From an uncultured Prevotellaceae bacterium (GTDB lineage: Bacteria; Bacteroidota; Bacteroidia; Bacteroidales; Bacteroidaceae): a DNA stretch of 19,469 bases. Location of the stretch: positions 1-19,469 of the forward strand of contig CAMNHM010000040.1 in NCBI GenBank assembly GCA_946539475.1, read 5' to 3'. The notes beneath the pieces are model-generated. The model saw nothing but the letters and a program-made list of their open reading frames with translations. It was not told where the DNA came from and did no database searches. A program made the position numbers and the translations under genes. Positions 1 through 6,852 of this stretch are shown here, one piece after another. Position 1 is the stretch's first letter. Every line of letters begins with the position of its first letter.

Positions 1-61
1 TCGCGACCAAAACCACACAACTCGGATTATTTGATTTCCGCTCCTTCCTTAATATTGGCAT
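1..61 (-). CDS. Possible 5' end of an unidentified gene, cut by window edge
   Basis: An open frame starts at an ATG (61..59) on the minus strand and stays open to the window edge, giving about 20 residues that begin MPILRKERKSNN. An AAGGAAGGAG stretch lies inside it rather than before it, and I see no clear promoter. The flank 1-137 otherwise holds nothing I can name. Twenty open codons are weak evidence, and the product is unidentified. Confidence 0.15.
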   Translation of the reverse strand, partial: MPILRKERKSNNPSCVVLVA

Positions 62-137
62 GTTGTTGACAGCATATCATGAAAAGAATAGCAGGACGTA
101 TCTCTCGCGCCCTCATCCACATCCTCCCAGTCGGTAA

Positions 138-1292
138 CTACAAGAACTTACGGAAGAAGTCGAGGACTCGCTGCTGCACCTTCAGTCCACAGCTGTGGGA
201 GATGTCCCACAGCTCTGTCTGCAGGCGGTCGTCGGCATGCTGGCTGCTCCACGTGTCGTGCATGGTGCGGAAAGCCTTTTCCACGCCAGCGACAGGGAAT
301 AGCTTGTCCTGTCGGCCGTTGATAAAGAGCATGGCCTTCGGACAGGCGATGCTCGCCACGTGAGGATAGTCCATCCATCGGCGCAGGCCAGGGAAGCAGT
401 TGGCGAAGCCTCCGTTCTCGGTGCGACTGTAGCGGAAGCTCATCTGCTCGTCGGTGGTGACCATCCAGCAGACGGCGGCGGCGGCCTTCACCCGGTCGGA
501 GAGTGCCGCCAGCATCCATGCGCGATAGGCTCCCATCGACCATCCTGTGCATCCGATACGGCTGGCGTCGACCTCCGGCAGCGAGGCGAGATACTCTGTG
601 GCAGCAATGTCGTCGTAGGTCATATAGGCCGACAGGTCGATGCCGTACATCATCATGTTGCCAGCAATCATGTCGTAACGCTCACGCAACGGCCCCTCTT
701 TCTGTCCGCGCTCGCCCCACATGGGTGCATCGGTGGCCAGGACGACGTAGCCAGCCCTAGCGAGGTAGTCGCCAAGGAACTGTCCCTCGTAGCCTGCGAG
801 CCACTGCTGGGCATCGCTGACGACGAGCGAGTCCTCACAGGCCAGCGGCCGCACCACCTTCTCCTTGCCGATGAAGAGGTGGGCGCCGTGGTCGTGGAGC
901 ACGTTGACGGCAGGGAAGGGCCCGGGGCCATCGGGTATGAGCAGATAGGCCGGCACACTGTAGTAGCGCGACAATCGGATGTCGATCTTACGGGCCTTGT
1001 ATCCCTCTCGCTGCTCTTCGAAGAGCAGCCGGGCCTCGTAGCCGCCGGATGGTGGTGGAGGCGGTGGCGTGAGCATACAGTCGAACACCTTCTGCCGCGC
1101 CACTCTCCGCCACTCGTCGAAATCGGCGATAGGGCTGTTGCCCCAAGCCATCGGATAGGAGAGGTCGGCCAGCAGCGAGTCGGCATAGACGGGCAGGTTG
1201 CGCATGAACTCATAGCGCTGGCGCTGCTGTGCCACGACCGTCAATGTGGCGGTCGTGGCGAGGCAGAACAATAGGGATAGTCGCTTGAGCAT
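138..1292 (-). CDS. Exported alpha/beta hydrolase (dienelactone hydrolase / Abhydrolase_7-like esterase)
   Basis: This is a predicted secreted or periplasmic serine hydrolase of 384 aa, probably acting on an ester, with the substrate unknown. The first ~21 residues form a signal peptide ending VVAQ. The alpha/beta hydrolase fold shows a nucleophile elbow GWSMG with Ser252, an acid at Asp329 in INGRQDK, and a histidine at His366 in ISHSCG, in the correct order. The LHDHGAHLFIGKEK segment (residues ~132-145) resembles the oxyanion-side motif of the Abhydrolase_7 family, which is related to acetyl xylan esterases. A run of six prolines (~76-81) precedes the catalytic domain. I start at ATG 1292; a TTG two codons upstream is less likely. 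The gene begins 11 bp after the 1526-aa protein gene ends, so the two are probably co-transcribed. No T9SS tail is visible. Confidence 0.8.
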   Translation of the reverse strand: MLKRLSLLFCLATTATLTVVAQQRQRYEFMRNLPVYADSLLADLSYPMAWGNSPIADFDEWRRVARQKVFDCMLTPPPPPPSGGYEARLLFEEQREGYKARKIDIRLSRYYSVPAYLLIPDGPGPFPAVNVLHDHGAHLFIGKEKVVRPLACEDSLVVSDAQQWLAGYEGQFLGDYLARAGYVVLATDAPMWGERGQKEGPLRERYDMIAGNMMMYGIDLSAYMTYDDIAATEYLASLPEVDASRIGCTGWSMGAYRAWMLAALSDRVKAAAAVCWMVTTDEQMSFRYSRTENGGFANCFPGLRRWMDYPHVASIACPKAMLFINGRQDKLFPVAGVEKAFRTMHDTWSSQHADDRLQTELWDISHSCGLKVQQRVLDFFRKFL

Positions 1293-1303
1293 GGACAAAA
1301 GTG

Positions 1304-4300
1304 TTACCTGACGATGACGTTAAACATCTTCGTTCCCACCCGTACCAGATACTGTCCGCTGACGATGGGAACTATGGTCTTGGCGGATGTTGTCTGACTG
1401 CTATAGACGGTCTGTCCCTTGATATTGTAGACGATGACCGGCATGTCTTTGCCACCAGCAATCTCTATACAGCCTGCACGGCCTGCGACAACCGGCTGCA
1501 GGGTTTCTGACTGCTGGTCGTCGACAGCATTGATGACGGCCACAGGAGCGGCATTGCTCAGCGGCGACTCACCCTCGTCGTAGAGAGCTGTCACGTGGTA
1601 GGTATGGAGGCCTGTGGTGAGCGACGTAACGGGGTGGTCGAAGGTCGTGGCAGATGCGCCTACCGTGCCGACGAGTTCGCCGTCGCAATAGATATTGTAG
1701 CCCTTAAGCGTTAGCTGACGGCCTTCGTAGCTGATGTCGTCGAGCATGAAGATGCCGCCATACTGCGACGTGCAGTGGATGGCAAAATACTTTGCTCCTG
1801 CAGGCAGGTTGACACGGAATCGGCCGAAGTAGTTCTTAGGAGCCTCGTAGGTGTCGATCCTATTGTCGGCCACGAAGTCGACCACCTGGTTGCCACCGGT
1901 GGAATAGAGCACCTCGAACTTCTCGTTCATCGTGCCGGCAAGGCTCTCGGCATAGATGGTAATGGTCTGCTCAGCCCCCGACAGCTCGGGCGATACAAGC
2001 CAGTCGTTGTTGTGGTTGCCAGGCGCATCATTGGCCTTGAAGCAAGCGAGGAACTGGGTGCCGTTGTTTGCCTCGAACTGCGGGTTCTGCTTCATCTGTG
2101 CGGCAGTGACGCCAGCCTCGGTGAAGTTGAAGGTCATATAGGCCTGCGGGGCGTTCATACCCGGCCACCACAGTCCGTTGATGCCGGCTGTCGGAGCCTT
2201 GTCCATGTCGATGTTACCCCACCCGCCGAAAGTGGTCTGGAACGACTCGTAGCCCTCGAAGCCCTCATTGACGAGGTTACGGCCCTCGACGGGCGTCCAT
2301 ACTAGCGTGTTCACGTTGTCGTTGGCTGTAGCGGCAAGCATGCCGACGGCCTCGAGCTGCGAGGGTACGATCAGGAGCGGCTGCTCACCAGTATTGTTAT
2401 CATCCTCATCGAGGTCGTAGTCGTAGCTGACGACTGCCCACAGCTTCGACTGTTCGGGGTCGGTGGCGCGGGTGACATAGCTGTACTCATAGTGGGCGCG
2501 GTCGAAGGGTGCAAGTCCCTGAGCATCGGCAACGCTCTTCACGCAGTTGCCGTTGACGAAGAAGTCGACTTTGTAGCCTTTGGCCTGCTGCTCCCCGACA
2601 TTATGGACAGTGACTCCCAGGCGGGCGGGCTGTCCGGCAGTGGTACGACCTTGCATCTCGGGATAGGCAGCCAGGTCGTATGGATTGACGTTACGCACGT
2701 TGACATCATCGATGACGATCAGTCGCAGGCGCGGGTCGTTGAGTTCGGCCACGAACGTCGTAGTAATATACTTCGCATCCTTGTAGGCTGAGAGGTCGAC
2801 GGCATAGGTAACGAAGTCCTCTACCTTCTGATCAGCATAGTTGACGCTGAGCACAGTGTCGGCCTCTGCCTCGCCATTCTTCTGAATGACCACACGAAGG
2901 ACGTTCTTCGTGCCGGGGTCGCCGAAGGCTGAGAAGACGAGCTTCGGCGTGACAGCCCCGGCGAGCGATATCTTGCCCGAGGTAAGCATGGCCACCACTC
3001 CGGCGCGCTCGCTCTCGACAGCCGTCACGCAGTCGTCGCCGTCGCTCGACATACCAGTGTACATACGCCAGGAAGTGGAGCCGTCGGTGGAGCGCGTTCC
3101 CCAGATACCTTTCAGGCCGCTAATGTGGAAGCCCTCCATAAAGGGCAGGGTGTATGGTGCTCCATAGACAAGTGGCGCAGCCATTGCTGCCGGCGACTCG
3201 CCCAGCTCGTTCTCAGCCGAGACACCATAGAAGGTCTGCCCCTGAGTTCCTGTCTGCGGGATGCCGGTGACGGTATAGTTCATGTCGGTGATGCCGTCCT
3301 TGATCTTCTCCAGGGCATTGTTCACTACGCCATAGACGTTATAGGTGAGCTCATCGGGGGCAATGTAGCCGCCATTCTGTCCTCCGGCAGGAGCATGCCA
3401 AGTAAGTGTGGCAGTGCCGTCGAGACGGTCGGCCAGGGCAACGTCGACAGGTGCCGTAGGAGCATCAGTACCCACATAGACGGTGGCCGTGGCGGTGAGG
3501 CCAGCACCTGCCTCGTTGTAGGCAGTGACGCTATAGACGGACTCGCCATTGACGGCATCCTCATCGACATAGCTATAGTGTTTTCCTGGCTCTACGTCAG
3601 TAAGCGTAGCGACAGTCGTCTCTCCCCGTGTGATGACGATGCGGGTGAGCTTGTCGAGCAGCGAGCCGTCGTTAGCCACCGTAGGAGCGTCGAAGTCGAC
3701 AGTCACCACGAGGTCACCCTCGTCGCCGGCAGTAAGCCGGAGGTTCTTCACACTGTCGGGCGTGATGAGCAGCTGTCCGGCCGAGACCACGATGTCGTCA
3801 ATCATCAAGGCATTTTGCATCGCGGGACTGGCAGAATGGAATCCGAAGTGATAGTCACCGGTTTTCATCACCTTGATCTCGCCTTTCATCTCCATCTGCG
3901 ACTGCAGGTTGCTGGTGGCGACCTCCGTCTCGGGAATCACCTCGACATAGGAAGTGGGGTCGAGTCCCTCTCCACAGGCCACGCTGAGGCGCTCCTTGTA
4001 GGCCTTGGCAATACTGTTAGCCTTGAACGAAATCTCGTAGGCCACTCCTTCGACGAGATGAATGGCTGGGGTGAGCGCCCAGTCATCGGCAGCAGTATAT
4101 TTGGAATAGTCGTAGCGCATACGGCCGCCGGTGGAGCCGAAGTGCACGAAGTCCCATGTCTTGCCGTCGGCGTTTTGATCGATGATAGTGTAAGCGGTGC
4201 CTGCATCGGCATCCTCAAAGTCGTCGGTGAAAGGCACGTCATAAGCGTCGCCATACCTGACGATGTTCGACGTTCCGCTGACGCCCTCCTCCTCACCACG

Positions 4301-5884
4301 GAAGGGCACCACACGATAGTAGAAGCCGTTGTTTTTCATGCCGGCGAGTGACTCGCTGAAGGTAGTTGCACTGATAGCCGAGGCTACCTTCACGGCTCCG
4401 GGATGGCGGAACACGTCGTAGGTCAGGGCATCATTGACAAATCCGCCCTTAGCGCCGATATTTCCTTGCCATGAGAGGCTTGCCAGACCTGTGTTCTCGT
4501 CGAGCGTCAGTTGTACGTTAGTAGCAGCGGGAGTATCCTGCCCAATCCATCCTAAGGCGACATTACGGTGACCTTCGTTGCCGTTTTGGCTGAGCACCAC
4601 CACTACCTTCTGTCGTCCCTCGCTCTTGGGGTTTACCACCTTAGCCACATACTGGCCGGGACTGGCATCGCCTTCGACAGCATTGGCATCGTCGTCGTTG
4701 AACGTAAGCACATAGTGCACCTGCCCGGTCATCTCAGCTCCACCAATGGTAGTCGTTGGAACGGTAAAGCCGGCCAATCCCACGCCCGTGCCAACCTCAG
4801 AGGGGAAGTTAACAACCATCTGCTCGATATCGGCAGGAGCATCGTCGGAGGGCTCATACAACACGTTCAGACAGGTGTACTCTTCAGCCTCAGGGAGGTA
4901 GGCGATGAGAGTGGTATGGCCCGTGTTGACATCAACCTCGCAGAGTCTTCCAAACATCTCCTCGGTGTCCTCGTCGATCTCGGTGCAGACCATGTAGAGG
5001 CGGTCGGTGCGGCGGTCGAAGGTCATGCTCTCGAAGACACTGTAGAAGGGGAAGTCGAGCGTTCCGATATAGGTCAGGCGACCATTCTGCTTGTCGACGG
5101 AACAGAAGCTGCCAGCCTCTGTGACACCATACATCTGGCCCTTGCTGTCGATAGCTAGCATCACCACGAGAGAGTCGCTACTGGTAATGATCTCACGGCT
5201 GATGTTCTCGTAGTCAAGCTTCAGGAAGACATAGTTGCCGGAACCCTCTTCCTTCCATCCGTAGCAGATGCCGGTGGTGGGGTCGTAGTCAGCAGCCTTC
5301 ACGATAAGGCTGCTGGCATTCAGACGGGTGCCATGCTGTCCTGTGGGTTCCCAGGTGTCAGCATCCCACTCGGCATAGGTCCAGTTGCCGTTGCCGAGAT
5401 AAGGCAGTTCGATAGAACCCACGCCATGCAGCTTATGGTTGTAATAGGCACCACGTCCGTTGAGGTCGCGGTCGACAGTAGCCATCACCTCACGGCGGAA
5501 GCCATTTTTCTGACTGAACTTATAGAATCCATATTCCAGGAGCATACGACCCTGATACTCGTTATACTGAAGCATACCGCTAAACGCCAAAGGCCGCTCG
5601 CCAGGAGCAAGCGGACGGACATAGCTGCGATGGCCGGGCTTCAGACGGCGCATCTTCTCCTCAGGCATTGGCAGACGGCGTCCCTCAGCCTTCAGGCGAT
5701 CTACCAAGCCGTCACCAAATGACGACGTTCGGGAAGGATTGGAAACTAGGGTGGTACCGAGATTGACGATTTCGTCGTTCTGAGCACCTTTTAATACAGG
5801 ACGTTGCCGCTGTGCTTGCGTATCAGTAACAGCCATCAGTAGCACAGTAGCAACCATCATGCGGATAAAGAATGGTTTTCTCAT
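1304..5884 (-). CDS. Large secreted multidomain adhesin-like protein (three cleaved-adhesin/anchor-J domains, Fn3, T9SS tail)
   Basis: A 1526-aa surface or secreted protein. It has a signal peptide (1-24, cut after DTQA) and an N-terminal region (~100-340) that reads like a repeat-containing beta structure (MYGVTEAGSF and similar). Three choice-of-anchor-J / cleaved-adhesin-like domains follow at ~545-700, ~910-1065 and ~1205-1390. Each ends in an acidic DD strand: MIDDIVV (D696-D697), VIDDVNV (D1059-D1060) and MLDDISY (D1382-D1383). Between them are fibronectin-III-like modules (~705-905 and ~1390-1450) and a CARDB-like segment (~1070-1175). The last ~70 residues end in FNVIVR, like a T9SS sorting domain. 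In Porphyromonas gingivalis such adhesin modules are attached to gingipains and hemagglutinins; here no protease domain is present, so binding or scaffolding is inferred. It has its own promoter, and the hydrolase gene follows at 11 bp. Confidence 0.75.
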   Translation of the reverse strand: MRKPFFIRMMVATVLLMAVTDTQAQRQRPVLKGAQNDEIVNLGTTLVSNPSRTSSFGDGLVDRLKAEGRRLPMPEEKMRRLKPGHRSYVRPLAPGERPLAFSGMLQYNEYQGRMLLEYGFYKFSQKNGFRREVMATVDRDLNGRGAYYNHKLHGVGSIELPYLGNGNWTYAEWDADTWEPTGQHGTRLNASSLIVKAADYDPTTGICYGWKEEGSGNYVFLKLDYENISREIITSSDSLVVMLAIDSKGQMYGVTEAGSFCSVDKQNGRLTYIGTLDFPFYSVFESMTFDRRTDRLYMVCTEIDEDTEEMFGRLCEVDVNTGHTTLIAYLPEAEEYTCLNVLYEPSDDAPADIEQMVVNFPSEVGTGVGLAGFTVPTTTIGGAEMTGQVHYVLTFNDDDANAVEGDASPGQYVAKVVNPKSEGRQKVVVVLSQNGNEGHRNVALGWIGQDTPAATNVQLTLDENTGLASLSWQGNIGAKGGFVNDALTYDVFRHPGAVKVASAISATTFSESLAGMKNNGFYYRVVPFRGEEEGVSGTSNIVRYGDAYDVPFTDDFEDADAGTAYTIIDQNADGKTWDFVHFGSTGGRMRYDYSKYTAADDWALTPAIHLVEGVAYEISFKANSIAKAYKERLSVACGEGLDPTSYVEVIPETEVATSNLQSQMEMKGEIKVMKTGDYHFGFHSASPAMQNALMIDDIVVSAGQLLITPDSVKNLRLTAGDEGDLVVTVDFDAPTVANDGSLLDKLTRIVITRGETTVATLTDVEPGKHYSYVDEDAVNGESVYSVTAYNEAGAGLTATATVYVGTDAPTAPVDVALADRLDGTATLTWHAPAGGQNGGYIAPDELTYNVYGVVNNALEKIKDGITDMNYTVTGIPQTGTQGQTFYGVSAENELGESPAAMAAPLVYGAPYTLPFMEGFHISGLKGIWGTRSTDGSTSWRMYTGMSSDGDDCVTAVESERAGVVAMLTSGKISLAGAVTPKLVFSAFGDPGTKNVLRVVIQKNGEAEADTVLSVNYADQKVEDFVTYAVDLSAYKDAKYITTTFVAELNDPRLRLIVIDDVNVRNVNPYDLAAYPEMQGRTTAGQPARLGVTVHNVGEQQAKGYKVDFFVNGNCVKSVADAQGLAPFDRAHYEYSYVTRATDPEQSKLWAVVSYDYDLDEDDNNTGEQPLLIVPSQLEAVGMLAATANDNVNTLVWTPVEGRNLVNEGFEGYESFQTTFGGWGNIDMDKAPTAGINGLWWPGMNAPQAYMTFNFTEAGVTAAQMKQNPQFEANNGTQFLACFKANDAPGNHNNDWLVSPELSGAEQTITIYAESLAGTMNEKFEVLYSTGGNQVVDFVADNRIDTYEAPKNYFGRFRVNLPAGAKYFAIHCTSQYGGIFMLDDISYEGRQLTLKGYNIYCDGELVGTVGASATTFDHPVTSLTTGLHTYHVTALYDEGESPLSNAAPVAVINAVDDQQSETLQPVVAGRAGCIEIAGGKDMPVIVYNIKGQTVYSSQTTSAKTIVPIVSGQYLVRVGTKMFNVIVR

Positions 5885-5920
5885 TGTTGTAACGTAGTTG
5901 GTTTAGTTGCTTATAGGGCG

Positions 5921-5928
5921 CAAAATTA
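5921..5928 (-). promoter_or_regulatory. Bacteroidota -7 box for the 1526-aa gene
   Basis: On the minus strand the sequence reads TAATTTTG, matching TAnnTTTG, about 37 nt upstream of the ATG at 5884. No good TTTG -33 element is seen at 19-21 nt. A palindrome lies 46 bp further upstream (5975-5986). Confidence 0.5.
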
Positions 5929-5974
5929 GCAAAAGAATCGTTGAAGCCTGTATCATAGAGGGGAAATTTGGCAT

Positions 5975-5986
5975 TGAAACGCGTTT
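5975..5986. promoter_or_regulatory. Palindromic candidate operator TGAAACGCGTTT
   Basis: AAACGCGTTT (5977-5986) is a perfect 10-bp palindrome between the end of the AraC-type gene and the promoter of the 1526-aa gene. Nearly the same 12-mer, TGAAACGTGTTT, occurs at 12207-12218, at the same distance from another -7 box. An operator role is inferred. The spacing leaves no hairpin loop, so it is not a terminator. Confidence 0.35.
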
Positions 5987-5990
5987 TAAT

Positions 5991-6728
5991 TCACGATATG
6001 GTTTCCTGTGACAATGCATCCGCTCGTTTGCTCTTGGCGACACGGATATACTCTGATGGGTTGAGTCCGGTAACGCGTTTAAAAGCAATGGCGAAGTTGC
6101 TGCGTGAGAGAATACCAACACTCTCGGCCAAAGCCTCGATGGTTAGTGTTTCGTATGCCTGTGTCTGATTGATGCGACGACAGGCTTCTTGAACGCGATA
6201 GTCACCAAGCATCGTGTGGAAGTTGACACCCAGCCGGCTATTGATAACCTGCGAGACGTCGCGCTGGCGCTCATCGATGGCATCAGCTAGTTGGTGGAGA
6301 GAGAAGTTGCTATCGCAGATGAGCGACGTATCGTTCATCGCTTGGCAAATTTTACCATAGATACGCTCAGTCTGCTCCTCGCTGAGCTGGTGGGCCATGT
6401 ATTTCTGAACGCGAGTATTCTCCAGTGCTACCAGGCCTTGGGCAGTAGTCCTTTCAACTTCCCATCCTTTTCTCTCTCCTTTCCACTTTTCCCTTTCCTC
6501 CTCCCACTTCTTCCTTTCATGCTTCCAGTTTTCCCTTTCCTCTTCCCACTTCTCCCTTTCATTCTTCCAGTTTCTTCTCTCCCGAAGTAAAGCGATGATG
6601 AGCACACCCATGATGACAGCCACAATACCCAATCCCCAGACAATGAATTGCTGGAGTGGGTGGGCTGCCGACAGTGTCAGCACATTGCTTATAGTTAGTA
6701 TGTGGGTGCTGGTTAGCACTTGAATCAT
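5991..6728 (-). CDS. Membrane-anchored AraC-family transcriptional regulator with Trp-heptad coiled coil
   Basis: A 245-aa predicted DNA-binding regulator tethered to the inner membrane. A short N-terminus is followed by one hydrophobic helix (~27-48), then RERR, which fits a cytoplasmic C-terminus. Residues 51-93 are a charged coiled-coil stalk in which Trp recurs every seven residues (54, 61, 68, 75, 82, 89) with ER three residues later each time. Residues ~140-235 form an AraC-type double helix-turn-helix: LHQLADAIDERQRDVSQVIN is the first half and LAESVGILSRSNFAIAFKRV the second, followed by the family's typical GLNPSEYIR. No periplasmic sensor or receiver domain is present. The start is supported by AGAGGAAG just upstream of the ATG. 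It is monocistronic by position, with its own -7 box, and lies between two secreted-protein units that it may control. Confidence 0.85.
   Translation of the reverse strand: MIQVLTSTHILTISNVLTLSAAHPLQQFIVWGLGIVAVIMGVLIIALLRERRNWKNEREKWEEERENWKHERKKWEEEREKWKGERKGWEVERTTAQGLVALENTRVQKYMAHQLSEEQTERIYGKICQAMNDTSLICDSNFSLHQLADAIDERQRDVSQVINSRLGVNFHTMLGDYRVQEACRRINQTQAYETLTIEALAESVGILSRSNFAIAFKRVTGLNPSEYIRVAKSKRADALSQETIS
6450..6578 (-). repeat. Six tandem 21-bp repeats encoding Trp heptads (polypurine tract)
   Basis: The codons for residues 51-93 of the AraC-type regulator are six in-frame 21-nt units of pattern W-(K/E)-x-E-R-x-x, with the related pair 61-67 and 75-81 (WEEERE) suggesting a 42-nt higher-order unit. 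The coding strand is almost purely purine apart from the TGG codons and a few bases. Such tracts are prone to slippage in multiples that keep the frame. Confidence 0.85.
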
Positions 6729-6751
6729 CGCTTCCTCTTGGCTTTAGGCGG

Positions 6752-6759
6752 CAAAATTA
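6752..6759 (-). promoter_or_regulatory. Bacteroidota -7 box for the AraC-type gene
   Basis: The minus strand reads TAATTTTG (TAnnTTTG) about 24 nt upstream of the ATG at 6728. This implies a short leader that contains the AGAGGAAG ribosome site. The -33 region is A/T-rich without an exact TTTG. Confidence 0.5.
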
Positions 6760-6791
6760 CTCATTTTTTGCCGATTAAGCAAGAAAAAGCG

Positions 6792-6822
6792 AAAAAAAAT
6801 GGCTTCAACAGCTTTGTTGTAG
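6792..6822 (-). terminator. Intrinsic terminator of the C10 protease unit
   Basis: Read on the minus strand, a stem (CTaCAACA / TGTTGaAG, one A-A mismatch) with loop AAGC spans 6822-6803. It is followed after CCA by eight T residues (6799-6792). It lies about 30 nt past the protease stop codon and before the AraC promoter. Confidence 0.6.
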
Positions 6823-6852
6823 TTACCGATGGAGTCGTACTACATCAGGAAC

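Noticed and set aside
81..90. TATTCTTTTC as a -7 box for the gene at the left edge
   Set aside because: Does not fit TAnnTTTG (TTT shifted by one and no G), and the gene itself is uncertain.
1290..1298. TTG start for the alpha/beta hydrolase
   Set aside because: An ATG two codons downstream gives the same signal peptide and is the more usual start.
3125..4351. 408-codon plus-strand open frame
   Set aside because: Antisense shadow of the 1526-aa gene; low-complexity Val/Gly/His composition and no homology-like motif.
6291..6590. Plus-strand open frame rich in Phe, Leu and Pro that looks like a membrane protein
   Set aside because: It is the antisense reading of the polypurine Trp-heptad tract of the AraC-type gene; the minus-strand product has a clear domain structure.
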